From Hyphomonadaceae bacterium (lineage in GTDB: Bacteria; Pseudomonadota; Alphaproteobacteria; Caulobacterales; Hyphomonadaceae), in assembly GCA_022844475.1 (NCBI GenBank), contig JALHLR010000006.1, positions 46,669-110,668 on the forward strand: a DNA stretch of 64,000 nucleotides. Direction: 5' to 3'. Under the pieces are notes generated by a model. The model worked only from the letters and a program-made list of their open reading frames with translations, searched no databases and was not told the DNA's origin. The position numbers were made by a program, and so were the translations under genes. Below are positions 7,788-19,158 of this stretch, piece after piece (within the stretch, counting starts at the first letter, position 1; each line of letters begins with the position of its first letter).

Positions 7788-9086
7788 CTACGCCCGCGTC
7801 TCGATTCTCAGCAGCCGCGGTTCATCGGCGGTGATCTTCAGCGCAGCGATCTTGGCCAGCGCCTTCTCCACCGATGCGCGCGGGCATGGATGCGTCATGA
7901 TCGCAACCGGGGCTGCGCCCGTGTCGCCGGCCGATTCCTGGATCAGCTTGTCGATCGACACACCCGCCTCCGCCAGCTCCTCGGTCAGGGCTGCGAACAT
8001 GCCCGGCTTGTCGGCCAGCTTGGCGCCGATGAAGAATGAGCCCTGATCGTTTGTGCTGTCGGCGGCGGTGATGACGGCCGCAAGCTCGCGCGATGGCTTG
8101 CCCAGCGGCGGCGTTGCCGGTCCCTCGAACAGGCGCGCAAGGTCGCCCATCACGGCCGCCGCCGTCGGTCCAGCGCCTGCGCCCGGACCGGTGAAAGTGA
8201 GGCGGCCCACAGGCTCACCCTCGACCACGACGGCATTCAGCGGACCATTCACGCTTGCGAGCGGATGGTCGCGCGACACCAGCACCGGCGCCACGCGGCA
8301 ACGCACACTGCCACCTGAACGATAGGCCTCGGCCACCAGCTTGATGCGATAGTCGAACTTGTTGGCAAGCGTTATGTCCATAGCCTCGATCTTGTCGATG
8401 CCCTCGACCTGAACCTGCGTGAAGTCCGGCTGCGCGCCGAATGCGATAGCGGCAAGGATCAGAACCTTGTGCGCGGCGTCACCGCCCGACACGTCGAGAA
8501 ATGGATCGCTCTCGGCATAGCCAAGCCGCTGCGCCTCAGCCAAGACCGTCTCGTAGGCAGCGCCGGTGCGAAGCATCTCGCTGAGGATGTAGTTGCACGT
8601 CCCGTTCAGAATACCTGAGACGCGGCTGACGATCACGCCCGACAGAGAGTTCTTGACTGCCCGCACGATCGGGATCGCGCCTGCGACGGCCGCTTCAAAC
8701 AGCAGGTGCGCCTGGTGCTTTTCGGCAAGCGCGGCAATCTCCATGCCGTGCTCCGCGATCAGCGCCTTGTTGGCGCTGACCACTGACTTGCCCGAACGAA
8801 GCGCGGCTTCGACCGTCCGCTTGGCCGGCCCGTCCGATCCACCGACCAGCTCGACGACGACATCGATGTCATCCGACAGCGCCAGCTCCACCGGGTCATC
8901 GACCCACCGGAACTTCGCGATGTCGACGCCGCGATTGCGGTTCTTGTTGCGGGCTGACACCGCCACGACTTCCAGCTTGCCTGGAAGCCGAAGCTCAGCC
9001 TGCCGCTCGATCAGCTTCAGCAGGCCCCCGCCCACCGTGCCGAGCCCGGCGACGCCTAACCTCAGCGTTTTCCCCGATCCGCTCAT
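7788..9086 (-). CDS. hom: Homoserine dehydrogenase
   Basis: 432 residues, normal for the monofunctional enzyme with a C-terminal ACT domain. It reduces aspartate 4-semialdehyde to homoserine with NAD(P)H, the branch point to threonine and methionine. The Rossmann fingerprint is GVAGLGTVGGG near the N-terminus. Further family blocks are LVGGSDGPA, SANKALIAEHG, FEAAVAGAIPIVR, ILNGTCNYIL and ESDPFLDVSGGDAAHK. The last ~80 residues (ADKPGMFAALTEELAEAGVS onwards) are an ACT domain, which usually mediates feedback control by threonine. Its ATG overlaps the stop of the upstream aminotransferase by four bases (ATGA), so the two are translationally coupled. Confidence 0.96.
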   Translation of the reverse strand: MSGSGKTLRLGVAGLGTVGGGLLKLIERQAELRLPGKLEVVAVSARNKNRNRGVDIAKFRWVDDPVELALSDDIDVVVELVGGSDGPAKRTVEAALRSGKSVVSANKALIAEHGMEIAALAEKHQAHLLFEAAVAGAIPIVRAVKNSLSGVIVSRVSGILNGTCNYILSEMLRTGAAYETVLAEAQRLGYAESDPFLDVSGGDAAHKVLILAAIAFGAQPDFTQVQVEGIDKIEAMDITLANKFDYRIKLVAEAYRSGGSVRCRVAPVLVSRDHPLASVNGPLNAVVVEGEPVGRLTFTGPGAGAGPTAAAVMGDLARLFEGPATPPLGKPSRELAAVITAADSTNDQGSFFIGAKLADKPGMFAALTEELAEAGVSIDKLIQESAGDTGAAPVAIMTHPCPRASVEKALAKIAALKITADEPRLLRIETRA

Positions 9087-10330
9087 CCCGCAGCCTTCCT
9101 TGGTGTCGCAACTTCAGGTTTTGGCTTGGGCTCTTTGTCCGGCTTGATCTTCACGCCGTTCGCTTCCATGAATTTGCGAACATTGCGTGCAGCCTGACGG
9201 ATACGCTGCTCATTCTCGACAAGCGCGAGTCGCACATAGTTGTCGCCATGCTCGCCAAAGCCTGCGCCCGGCGCTACCGCGACGTGCGCTTCCTTGATCA
9301 GGCGAAGCGAGAATTCGAGCGAGCCCAGTTCCTTGAATGGCTCGGGGATCGGCGCCCAGGCGAACATCGACGCCTTCGGCTCCGGGATGTCCCAGCCCGC
9401 GCGGCCGAAGCTTTCGACCATCGCATTGCGGCGCGTGCGATAGATTTCGCGCTGCTCGTCCACGCAATCCTGCGGCCCATTCAGCGCAGCTGCGGCAGCG
9501 ACCTGCACCGGCGTGAAAGCGCCATAGTCGAGATAAGACTTCACGCGCGCCAGCGCGGCGATCAACTTCTCATTCCCCGCCGCAAAGCCCACGCGCCAGC
9601 CGGCCATCGCATAGGTCTTGGACATGGAGGTGACTTCGACCGCGATATCCTTCGCGCCATCCACCTGCAGGATCGAGGGCGGCGGATCGCCATAATAGAT
9701 TTCGGTGTAGGCGAGGTCAGACAGCACCCAGATTTCATGCTTCTTCGCGAACTTCACGACCTCCTTGTAGAAGTCGAGATCGACCACCTGCGCGGTCGGA
9801 TTCGCCGGATAGCAGACCACCATCGCGGTCGGCGACGGGATCGAGTGACGAACGGCGCGTCCCAGGTTGGAGAGATACTGCTCCGGCGAATGCGCCTCGA
9901 CCGAGCGGATGCTGGCGCCGGCCATGATGAAGCCGAAGGAATGCAGCGGATAGGACGGGTTCGGCACGATAATGGTGTCGCCCGGCGCCGCGATCGCCTG
10001 CGCGAGGTTGGCGAAGCCTTCCTTAGACCCCAGCGTCACGACCACTTCCTTCGCCGGATCCAGCTTCACGCCAAAGCGGCGTCCGTAATAGCCGACCAGC
10101 GCCTTCCGTAGCCCCATGATGCCCCGCGAGGCGGAGTAGCCGTGCACGTCGGGGTTCAGCGCCGTCTCGCGCAGCTTCTCGACGATGTGCGGCGGCGTCG
10201 GCAGGTCAGGGTTGCCCATGCCGAGGTCGATGACATCTGCGCCACCAGCGCGCAGTCCGGCCTTGGTGACGTTCACCTGTTCGAACACGTAAGGCGGCAA
10301 GCGCCTGATCTTGTGGAAATCCAACATCAT
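9083..10330 (-). CDS. alaC: Class I/II PLP aminotransferase, AlaC / LL-DAP aminotransferase-like
   Basis: 415 residues. Fold-type I aminotransferase blocks: IDLGMGNPDLPTPPHIVEKL (34-53), VPNPSYPLH (122-130), CYPANPTAQV (173-182) and the PLP lysine K238 in SMSKTYAMAGWRVGF. This N-terminal pattern is typical of the alanine/glutamate-pyruvate transaminase (AlaC) group that is often annotated as LL-diaminopimelate aminotransferase. Linkage to hom by a four-base overlap is widely conserved in alphaproteobacteria and suggests a role in amino acid supply. The C-terminal 25 residues are a Lys/Pro-rich tail with no counterpart in the fold. Either of two tandem ATG codons could be the start. Confidence 0.85.
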   Translation of the reverse strand: MMLDFHKIRRLPPYVFEQVNVTKAGLRAGGADVIDLGMGNPDLPTPPHIVEKLRETALNPDVHGYSASRGIMGLRKALVGYYGRRFGVKLDPAKEVVVTLGSKEGFANLAQAIAAPGDTIIVPNPSYPLHSFGFIMAGASIRSVEAHSPEQYLSNLGRAVRHSIPSPTAMVVCYPANPTAQVVDLDFYKEVVKFAKKHEIWVLSDLAYTEIYYGDPPPSILQVDGAKDIAVEVTSMSKTYAMAGWRVGFAAGNEKLIAALARVKSYLDYGAFTPVQVAAAAALNGPQDCVDEQREIYRTRRNAMVESFGRAGWDIPEPKASMFAWAPIPEPFKELGSLEFSLRLIKEAHVAVAPGAGFGEHGDNYVRLALVENEQRIRQAARNVRKFMEANGVKIKPDKEPKPKPEVATPRKAAG

Positions 10331-10443
10331 GTCGGTTCACCTGTCTCTGGCCCCGCGCCGGAATCACCGGAAGCGAGGCAAATCATTCTCTAAAGCCGGT
10401 TGAGACCGGCAGCTATCGGGAAAATTCGACCGCAGGAATTCGG

Positions 10444-10812
10444 CTACTGATTGCTCGTTCCGTTGGGCGGAACGGCCGTCCCCTCGGCCAGGGCGCGCCA
10501 CCGCGCCGCCATAGCTCGGATTTCCTCCGGCGTGCGCGTCGATTCCGATCCGGCGGGAATTGCTTCCAGCTGATCGGCCGACGTCTTCAGCGTGTCAGCT
10601 TGTTGTTTCCACTCGGCCACGGAGCCGGCAACGGGACGGATCTCGGGGATATCGGCAAGTTCGGGATAGCCTTCACCCTTCACTTCGCCGGCCTTTTCTT
10701 CGAACCACTCCGGCGCGATCTGCGAAATCGCCGACTGCTCCATGATGTTCGCGCAGCCTGTGCTCAGCGTCAGGCCGCCCAGTCCTGCAATGATCGCGAG
10801 GCGGCGGTACAT
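10444..10812 (-). CDS. Small lipoprotein, function unknown
   Basis: 122 residues with a lipoprotein signal ending LSTGC (Cys20). The mature part is helical and charged, with a Trp-containing stretch (APEWFEEKAGEV) and heptad-like regions around EWKQQADTLKTSADQLEA and EEIRAMAARWRALAE, which could form a short coiled coil. No named family was recognised. It is divergent from the PHA synthase gene, with starts 126 bases apart. This placement gives no firm functional hint, though proteins of this look are common in Caulobacterales envelopes. Confidence 0.7.
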   Translation of the reverse strand: MYRRLAIIAGLGGLTLSTGCANIMEQSAISQIAPEWFEEKAGEVKGEGYPELADIPEIRPVAGSVAEWKQQADTLKTSADQLEAIPAGSESTRTPEEIRAMAARWRALAEGTAVPPNGTSNQ

Positions 10813-10938
10813 CCGATCCTTCCGGGCTGGGTCGTGGCGACCCGCGATTGCGCTTGTGTCGGTTACTACCTAGGGAAAGTCATTCGATTTGGCGAGCGGC
10901 AGTTTCAGCCGCCGCCGGCACATGAGATGATTGCCGGA

Positions 10939-12759
10939 ATGAGCGAGACCGGGGGCAAACCTCCTGCAGACCCTGACAAGTCCGGGGAAATCCCGCCAAA
11001 GGGCGAGGGTTTTGCGGATGTCAGCTTCGCGCGCCTCGGGCAGAAGATCGCCGATCTGAGCCGTGAACTTTCGGACATAACGCAGATCGCGGGCGGGGCA
11101 GCCGCTCCCCGGAAGCTGGAACTCGAGGCCGCGGCGTCGGCCTTCAAGGCGCTGACAGAATCCTATTCCAAGAAGCCAGAGGCCTTCAACGAAGCCCAGC
11201 TCGACCTGTTCGGCCGCCACAGCCAGGCAATGCAGGAGATGTCTGCCGGCATGCCCTCGATCGATGGCGACGCCGACTCGCGCTTTGCTGACCCCGCCTG
11301 GCGCGAGAATCCATTCTTCGATTTCGTGCGCCGCGTGTTCCTGGCCTCATCCGGCTGGGCCGAGAGCCTTGCCTGGAATGCTCCGGACCTCACCGAGACC
11401 GAACGCCGCCGCGCGGCCTTTTTCATCCGGCAAGCCACGGCAGCCATGGCGCCGTCGAACATGCTGATGGGCAATCCGAAGGCGCTGAAGGCGCTGTTCG
11501 AGTCCGATGGCCAATCGATCCAGAAAGGCCTCGCCCAGTTGCAGGACGATTTCAATGCTGGCGGCGGACGTCTTTCTGTTACCCAGTCCGATCCGGACGC
11601 TTTCGCGCCTGGGCGCAATCTCGCTGTCACACCGGGCGAGGTCGTACTCAAGAACCCGCTGATCGAACTGATCCGATACAAGGCCACGACAAAGACCGTG
11701 CACGCGAGCCCGATCCTGGTCTTCCCGCCATGGATCAACAAATACTACGTCCTCGACCTGACGCCCGCGAACTCGATGGTTGCCTGGCTGCGCGATCAGG
11801 GCTTCACCGTCTACATGGTCTCGTGGCGCTCGGCGGATGACGAGACGAAGGATTTTGGCTGGGACGACTATCTCAAGCTCGGCGGGCGCGCCGCGCTCGA
11901 CTGGGTGCATGCAAAGCACAAGGCCCCGGTCAACGTGGCTGGCTACTGCGTTGGCGGCGCGCTCGCGTCGATCCTCGCAGCACGGCTGGCAGATGAGAAC
12001 GACGCGCGGATGGCGTCGCTGACGTTGCTTGCAGCCCAGACGGATTTTTCCGAGCCAGGCGATCTTGGACTGTTCATCGACGACGGCTCGATCGGCGGCA
12101 TTGAGCAGATGATCGCAGAGGCTGGCGGCGTCATGCCCGGCGAGGCGATGCGGGATGCGTTCAACCTGCTGCGGCCCGAAGATCTGATCTGGCGCTATGT
12201 CGAGGACCGCTATCTGCTTGGCCACGAGGCCAGGGCTTTCGACCTTCTCTACTGGAACTCCGACCAGACCAACCTGCCGGGCCCTCTGCACGTCGCAAGC
12301 CTGCGCCGTCTCTACCTTGAAAACGCATTGGCGAAAGGCACCTTCGAAGTCGAGGGCGCGAAGGTGGATCTCGGCCGCGTTCCGACGCCGACCTTCATCC
12401 ACGCCGCCCGCAAGGACCACATCTCGCCCTTCGCATCGGTCTACAAGGGTGTGAAGCTTTTCAGGGGTGACGTAACCTTCCTGCTCGCAGATAGCGGTCA
12501 CATCGCCGGCGTCGTGAACCCGCCAGCCGCCAACAAGTACCGCTACTGGATCAGCGATGTCCTCCCGCCCAGCAGCGATGGCTGGATGGCCTATGCGAAG
12601 GAGCATCCCGGCTCCTGGTGGCCGCTCTGGGCCGACTGGCTCAAAGGGCGCTCGGGCGATCAGGTGACACCGCCTCGTGCGCTCAAGAAAAACGCGCCAG
12701 CCCCGGGCGCCTATGTGCTCGAAACGCTCGGCACGATCCGCAGCAAGCGGGCGCTGTAG
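10939..12759 (+). CDS. phaC: Class I poly(3-hydroxyalkanoate) synthase
   Basis: 606 residues from the ATG before SETGGKPPADP; an in-frame ATG 12 bases upstream is also possible, and longer starts overlap the divergent lipoprotein. PhaC polymerises 3-hydroxyacyl-CoA into storage polyester at the granule surface. The lipase-box-like GYCVGG holds the nucleophile Cys337; Asp493 (RKDHISP) and His521 (GHIAGVVNPP) complete the triad. The N-terminal ~100 residues are variable and Pro/Gly-rich, as in class I enzymes. No phaA, phaB or phasin gene lies next to it, so the rest of the pathway must be elsewhere. Length and motifs support an intact enzyme. Confidence 0.96.
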   Translation: MSETGGKPPADPDKSGEIPPKGEGFADVSFARLGQKIADLSRELSDITQIAGGAAAPRKLELEAAASAFKALTESYSKKPEAFNEAQLDLFGRHSQAMQEMSAGMPSIDGDADSRFADPAWRENPFFDFVRRVFLASSGWAESLAWNAPDLTETERRRAAFFIRQATAAMAPSNMLMGNPKALKALFESDGQSIQKGLAQLQDDFNAGGGRLSVTQSDPDAFAPGRNLAVTPGEVVLKNPLIELIRYKATTKTVHASPILVFPPWINKYYVLDLTPANSMVAWLRDQGFTVYMVSWRSADDETKDFGWDDYLKLGGRAALDWVHAKHKAPVNVAGYCVGGALASILAARLADENDARMASLTLLAAQTDFSEPGDLGLFIDDGSIGGIEQMIAEAGGVMPGEAMRDAFNLLRPEDLIWRYVEDRYLLGHEARAFDLLYWNSDQTNLPGPLHVASLRRLYLENALAKGTFEVEGAKVDLGRVPTPTFIHAARKDHISPFASVYKGVKLFRGDVTFLLADSGHIAGVVNPPAANKYRYWISDVLPPSSDGWMAYAKEHPGSWWPLWADWLKGRSGDQVTPPRALKKNAPAPGAYVLETLGTIRSKRAL

Positions 12760-12796
12760 TCCGTTCCGGCTGGTCGACCTCCTGGCCTCGCTGACG

Positions 12797-12848
12797 CTGA
12801 ATTGTTCCCATCTGACCTTGCGCAGTTTTTGGAACGGTTCTAATTCAG
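12797..12848. promoter_or_regulatory. Interrupted inverted repeat in the katG promoter region
   Basis: ctgaattgttcc (12797-12808) is matched by ggaac and aattcag in the right arm (12831-12848), which is split by six extra bases (ggttct). A TCTAAT at 12839-12844 could serve as a -10 box, with ttgcgc at 12818-12823 as a weak -35 at a short spacing. This would put a regulator site over the promoter, 55-105 bases before katG, as expected for a peroxide-responsive gene. No OxyR consensus is evident. Confidence 0.3.
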
Positions 12849-12857
12849 ACGCGGTAA

Positions 12858-15071
<2,214 letters not shown>

Positions 15072-15153
15072 CACGTCGCAATGCATCGCGGTTGCGTTTC
15101 GAACGTTCTGGATGCTGACTGACAAGCTTCCTGTGGGAGGCAAAGGCGGAACT

Positions 15154-15182
15154 GCCCCGGGCTTCGCGCCCGGGGCTTTTTT
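15154..15182 (+). terminator. Strong intrinsic terminator after katG
   Basis: A perfect nine-base-pair GC stem (gccccgggc / gcccggggc) with a five-base loop (ttcgc) is followed at once by six T residues. It lies 83 bases past the katG stop and ends that transcript before the next gene. Confidence 0.92.
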
Positions 15183-15263
15183 CGTATGGCTGGAGGGCTT
15201 CCGTGCGCCGCTTCCGGTCGTATGATCAACGATGTTACCATTGGGTATCGCGGAGATAAGCGC

Positions 15264-16607
15264 ATGCGTCGTCGAGACATGATCAAGGGCGCTGGGGCGC
15301 TTGGCCTTGTCTCGATTGCCGGCTGCCAATCTTCGCTTATGGCTCCGCCTGCGGCGACGGGCCTCGGCGAGGCGGCACTGGAGCAGGCCTTCCTCTACGC
15401 CTATCCGCTCTACGAGATCGCGCGGACCGGACAGAACCGCGCCGCGCAGCCGGGGCTAAACCGGATGGGGCACCGCGCGACCCTGACGGATGCTTCGATG
15501 CGCCAGATCACGGCCCCCAACAACGACACGATCTACTCCTCCGCGCAGCTCGAACTCTCGGCAGGGCCGGTCGAGGTCAACGCTCCGACCGACCTCAAGC
15601 GATACTTCAACATAACCTTCATGGACGCCTTCACCGACAACTTCGCCGCCATCGGCACTGGCCCGACCGGGGGACGTGGCGGGCGGTTCTGGATCGCGGG
15701 GCCGGACTGGGCAGGCGAAGCGCCCGCGAGCATCAAGGTGCTCAGATCGAGCACCAACGACGTCTGGATGCTGGGCCGCATCGTGGTTGAAGGCCCGCAC
15801 GATCTCGCAGCGGCAAAGGCGCTGCAGTCACAGATCACGATTCTGCCGGCGGGCGACAACCCCCCGCGCCCATTTGCCGTGAAGGCGACGAACGCGGAAG
15901 ACGCGGAGAACTTCCTCGCTGTCGTCAACGAAATGCTGGCACGCTCGCCGGGCGGCAAGGGCCATCTGGCGCGGCGGGGGCTCTACATGGATGCCGGCAT
16001 CAGCGGCGGCGTGCAGTCCAAGCCTACCGAGAAGATGATCGAAGCCTGGCGCGCTTACCTGCCGAAGGGCATGGCGATGCTGCGCGAGGCGTTCCAGTTC
16101 CGGCACCTGATCTCGGACGGTTGGAGCTATCAGGAACGCGGGGTCGGCGCGTTCGCTGCGAGCGACAAGGTTCGCGCCGCGATTGCATTGGGTGGCCTTG
16201 CGGCGCTGCCGGAGAACGAGGCCATGTACTTCCACAGCCTTTTTGAATCCAACAGCACTGCGGTGCTGACCGGCGCCCGGAAGTATGTCTGGCGCGTCCC
16301 GTCGGGCGGCGTTCCCGTTGACGCATTTTGGTCGCTCACGATGTACCAGCCCGAAGAGGACGGGCGCTACTTCTTCACGGAAAATCCGATCAACCGCTAT
16401 TCGATTGGAGATCGGACTGACGGGTTGGTGAGGAACGCTGATGGTTCGATCGACATCCTGATCCAGCGCGACAGGCCTGATGGCGAAATGGCCGCGAACT
16501 GGCTGCCTGCACCGGCGGGTACGCTGCGGCTCGCCCTGCGCGCGTACTTGCCGAAGGCGGAGCTGCGCGATCGACGCTGGAAGATTCCAGCGATCAAGCG
16601 CGTCTAG
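15264..16607 (+). CDS. Exported DUF1254/DUF1214-family protein
   Basis: 447 residues from the ATG at MRRRDMIKGAG, preceded by ggagat at good spacing; longer frames upstream lack this. The N-terminus combines a twin-arginine-like RRRDM and a lipobox (IAGC, about Cys20), so Tat export and lipidation are plausible. The body has the DUF1254 look (AFLYAYPLYEIARTGQNR, ITAPNNDTIYSSAQLELSAG) and ends in the DUF1214 pattern (VDAFWSLTMYQPEEDGRYF, NPINRYSIGDRT, DILIQRDRPDGEMAANWLPAP). Members are secreted proteins of unknown biochemical role, sometimes described as VCBS or porin-associated. It is likely monocistronic: katG's terminator is upstream and the next genes converge. Confidence 0.85.
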   Translation: MRRRDMIKGAGALGLVSIAGCQSSLMAPPAATGLGEAALEQAFLYAYPLYEIARTGQNRAAQPGLNRMGHRATLTDASMRQITAPNNDTIYSSAQLELSAGPVEVNAPTDLKRYFNITFMDAFTDNFAAIGTGPTGGRGGRFWIAGPDWAGEAPASIKVLRSSTNDVWMLGRIVVEGPHDLAAAKALQSQITILPAGDNPPRPFAVKATNAEDAENFLAVVNEMLARSPGGKGHLARRGLYMDAGISGGVQSKPTEKMIEAWRAYLPKGMAMLREAFQFRHLISDGWSYQERGVGAFAASDKVRAAIALGGLAALPENEAMYFHSLFESNSTAVLTGARKYVWRVPSGGVPVDAFWSLTMYQPEEDGRYFFTENPINRYSIGDRTDGLVRNADGSIDILIQRDRPDGEMAANWLPAPAGTLRLALRAYLPKAELRDRRWKIPAIKRV

Positions 16608-16650
16608 CGCCGAAGCAATCGCGGAGAGAGGCGCAACCAGGACGGCTCAA

Positions 16651-17346
16651 TCAGGGCGCAGTGTATTTCAGACCCATACCTTCGATGACCGCCTTGATGT
16701 GGGCTGCCGCTTCCGGCGTCGGGCCGGGATAGTCCCCAGTGCCAGGCTGGTTGCCGACATAGCCGATCTCGGTCCAGCCTTCGGGCGTAGTGTAGTAAGC
16801 GCCGAGTGTGATCGAGCGGAAGCGGCTGAAGAACTCAGCGGGCTTTTCGAGGCCAGGCTTGACCCTGTCCTTGTAGGCGATCTCATCGAGCAGAGCCTTC
16901 TGCGCAGCCGTGTCTGCGCTGGCGAAGATGGCGCCGCTGCGCGCACGCGATTCCTGATCGAGCCAGGCGAGGCCATTGATGATCAGCACGCGATCCTTGT
17001 GCTGGTCGGGATAGGGCGCACTGACCCATTCGTTGATGAAGGCGGGGACGCCGAGTTTTGACGGTGCGGGATAATCGCCCTCTGCCGGCAGGATGATGTC
17101 GGCGAGGCTGGACGCCGCGACGAGTTCGGCCTGCGTCATCGTCAGCGGCCATGGCGCCACCGTGTTGTTGAAGTCGGGGTCCGTGCCATAGCCCTTCGCC
17201 TTGATGGCTTCCATCTCGGCCCAGGTGACGCCCTTGGCGCCGTCGCCGCACGCGGCGAGCTGGCCCGCGGCCATGGCGCCCATCAGCCATTTCAGCGTGA
17301 CGCGGCGATCGATCATGACGAGGTCTGAGGACTCCGAGATTGGCAT
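16651..17346 (-). CDS. Gluconate 2-dehydrogenase subunit 3 family protein (GMC partner)
   Basis: 231 residues. An aggagg five bases before the ATG at 17346 makes it the better start than a GTG two codons earlier. The N-terminus has a Tat-type signal (DRRVTLKWLMGAMAAGQLAAC). The body matches the small subunit of membrane-bound gluconate-type dehydrogenases (LADIILPAEGDYPAPSKLGV, FINEWVSAPYP, YYTTPEGWTEIGYVGNQPG). This subunit is co-exported with an FAD-binding GMC subunit that lacks its own signal. That partner's stop lies about nine bases downstream of this gene's start region on the same strand, so the FAD subunit is encoded upstream and the two form an operon. Confidence 0.88.
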   Translation of the reverse strand: MPISESSDLVMIDRRVTLKWLMGAMAAGQLAACGDGAKGVTWAEMEAIKAKGYGTDPDFNNTVAPWPLTMTQAELVAASSLADIILPAEGDYPAPSKLGVPAFINEWVSAPYPDQHKDRVLIINGLAWLDQESRARSGAIFASADTAAQKALLDEIAYKDRVKPGLEKPAEFFSRFRSITLGAYYTTPEGWTEIGYVGNQPGTGDYPGPTPEAAAHIKAVIEGMGLKYTAP

Positions 17347-17355
17347 TTCCACCTC

Positions 17356-19038
17356 CTACAGCTCGCCGGTGCGCAGGCGCGTGGCGATGTTGTCCGCCGA
17401 GCGCATGGCGAGGGCCATGATGGTAATGGTTGGGTTCTTGTGCGCCTTGGAGGCGAAGACTGAGCCGTCGGTGAGATAGAGATTGTCGACGTCCCACGTC
17501 TTGCCGAACTGATTGGTCACTGAGTCCCGTGCATCCGATCCCATGCGGCACGTGCCGACCTCGTGGATGATCTCGCCACCCTTCGAGATTGCCTTGGCCG
17601 GTTCGTCCGGCTCGGAGACGAGCGTGCCGCCGAGCTTGTCGATCAACTCCTTCATGGACGTCTGGAAGTGCTTCACCTGTTTCAGCTCGTTGTCGGACCA
17701 GGCGAAGTTGAACTTGAGAACGGGGATGCCGAACTTGTCTTTCGTCTCGGTATCGATCGAACAATACGAGTTCGCGTTCGGGATCATTTCGCCGCGCTGG
17801 GTGAAGCCGATGCGCGAGCCGTAGCGGCGTTTCACGTCGGCGCGCAGGGATGAGCCATAGCCATCCAGGCCCGAGCCGACACCCATGCCAGGGTCGCCGA
17901 AGCTGCCTCCGATTTCCACGTGGTAGCCGCGGGGCGTATCGACCTCGCCGCTCTGTATGCGCTTGTAGTCCCAGAAGGGTATGTAGGCGTGGAGCCCCAT
18001 GGCGCCGTCTTCATTGTAGCGCGGGCGGCCTTCGAGTTGCGGGAAGTAGGCGCTGATGTTGGAGCCGACGGTATCCATCAGATTGCGCCCGACCTGCCCG
18101 CTGGAATTCGCGAGGCCTTCCGAACGCCCGTTTGGCTTGGAGTTGAGGAGTATGCGGGCAGTCTCGCCCGTAGAGGCTGCGACGACGACGACGCGGCCCT
18201 TCGCTTCCTTGTGGCTACCGGTGGCCTTGTCGATGTAGCGGACGCCCGTAGCCTTGCCGGTCGCATCGAGAATGACTTCGTAGACCATCGCGCCGGTGGC
18301 GATGGTGAGCTTGCCAGTGGTTTTCGCCCACGGGATCAGCGAGGTGGTGGTCTGGAAAGCGGCGCCGATGGAGCAGCCGCGTCCACAGGCGGATGCCCAG
18401 TAGCAGGGCGAGCGTTCGTCAATCTGCTTCGTGAGGATGGCGCGGCGGGCGGCGACGACAGGGATGTTGATCGCATCACCGCCCGCCTTGAGAAAGGTTT
18501 CCCAGACGCGGAATTTCGGCGGCGTTTGTAGCACGCCGGGTCCAGAGTTGGGATGGTTCTCGAGGCCATCGTTCGATCCGTAGACACCGACGAGCTTTTC
18601 CGTCTTGTCGTACCACGGAGCCATGTCGTCGTAGGTGACGGGCCAGTCGACGCCGAGGCCGTCGCGCGTCCTGGGCTTGAAGTCATAGGGGCCCATGCGG
18701 AAGGAATTACGCGCCCAGTGATTGGTGCGGCCGCCGAGCATGCGCGAGCGCCACCACATGAACTCCGAGCCTTCGGCCATGGTGTAGGGCTCGCCGGGCA
18801 TGTCCCAGCCGCCATCGACCGTGGCGTCGTAATAGCCGAAGCGCTTGTCGGGCGTGCCGACGCCGCGGAGGGGGGCATCCATCGCCATGTTGAGCATGGG
18901 CGACTCGTCGGGGCTGTAGTCCCTGCCCGCCTCCAGCATCAGGACGCTGGCGCCGGCCCTCGTGAGGACCCAGGCGGCCATGGCGCCGCCAGCGCCGGAG
19001 CCAACGACAACGGCATCGTGGGGTTCGTCTGGCGTCAT
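17356..19038 (-). CDS. GMC-family FAD-dependent oxidoreductase
   Basis: 560 residues, no signal peptide, consistent with export as a complex with its Tat-bearing partner. The FAD-binding Rossmann motif is VVVGSGAGGAMAAWVLTRAG followed by LMLEAG. Later blocks are WWRSRMLGGRTNHWARNSFR, ASACGRGCSIGAAFQT, VVVVAASTGETARILLNS, and the C-terminal HEVGTCRMGSD and DGSVFASKAHKNPTITIMAL. The usual C-terminal His-Asn pair falls in the last two blocks. Substrate is probably a sugar, sugar acid or alcohol oxidised in the periplasm, with electrons passed to a cytochrome or quinone. No cytochrome subunit gene is adjacent, so the acceptor is unclear. Confidence 0.9.
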   Translation of the reverse strand: MTPDEPHDAVVVGSGAGGAMAAWVLTRAGASVLMLEAGRDYSPDESPMLNMAMDAPLRGVGTPDKRFGYYDATVDGGWDMPGEPYTMAEGSEFMWWRSRMLGGRTNHWARNSFRMGPYDFKPRTRDGLGVDWPVTYDDMAPWYDKTEKLVGVYGSNDGLENHPNSGPGVLQTPPKFRVWETFLKAGGDAINIPVVAARRAILTKQIDERSPCYWASACGRGCSIGAAFQTTTSLIPWAKTTGKLTIATGAMVYEVILDATGKATGVRYIDKATGSHKEAKGRVVVVAASTGETARILLNSKPNGRSEGLANSSGQVGRNLMDTVGSNISAYFPQLEGRPRYNEDGAMGLHAYIPFWDYKRIQSGEVDTPRGYHVEIGGSFGDPGMGVGSGLDGYGSSLRADVKRRYGSRIGFTQRGEMIPNANSYCSIDTETKDKFGIPVLKFNFAWSDNELKQVKHFQTSMKELIDKLGGTLVSEPDEPAKAISKGGEIIHEVGTCRMGSDARDSVTNQFGKTWDVDNLYLTDGSVFASKAHKNPTITIMALAMRSADNIATRLRTGEL

Positions 19039-19158
19039 GGTGCGGCTCCCCTGGGCGCGGCCATTTTTAGCCTGCGTTTGTCAGGAGACTAGCGCGCGTG
19101 GGCGGGATGTCGACTGGCAGGAATGACAGTTGAGACCAGAGGCATTAGGATGGACGTC

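Noticed and set aside
11347..12606. Minus-strand open frame of 419 codons inside phaC
   Set aside because: Antisense to an intact PHA synthase whose catalytic triad is complete; composition is that of a complement frame.
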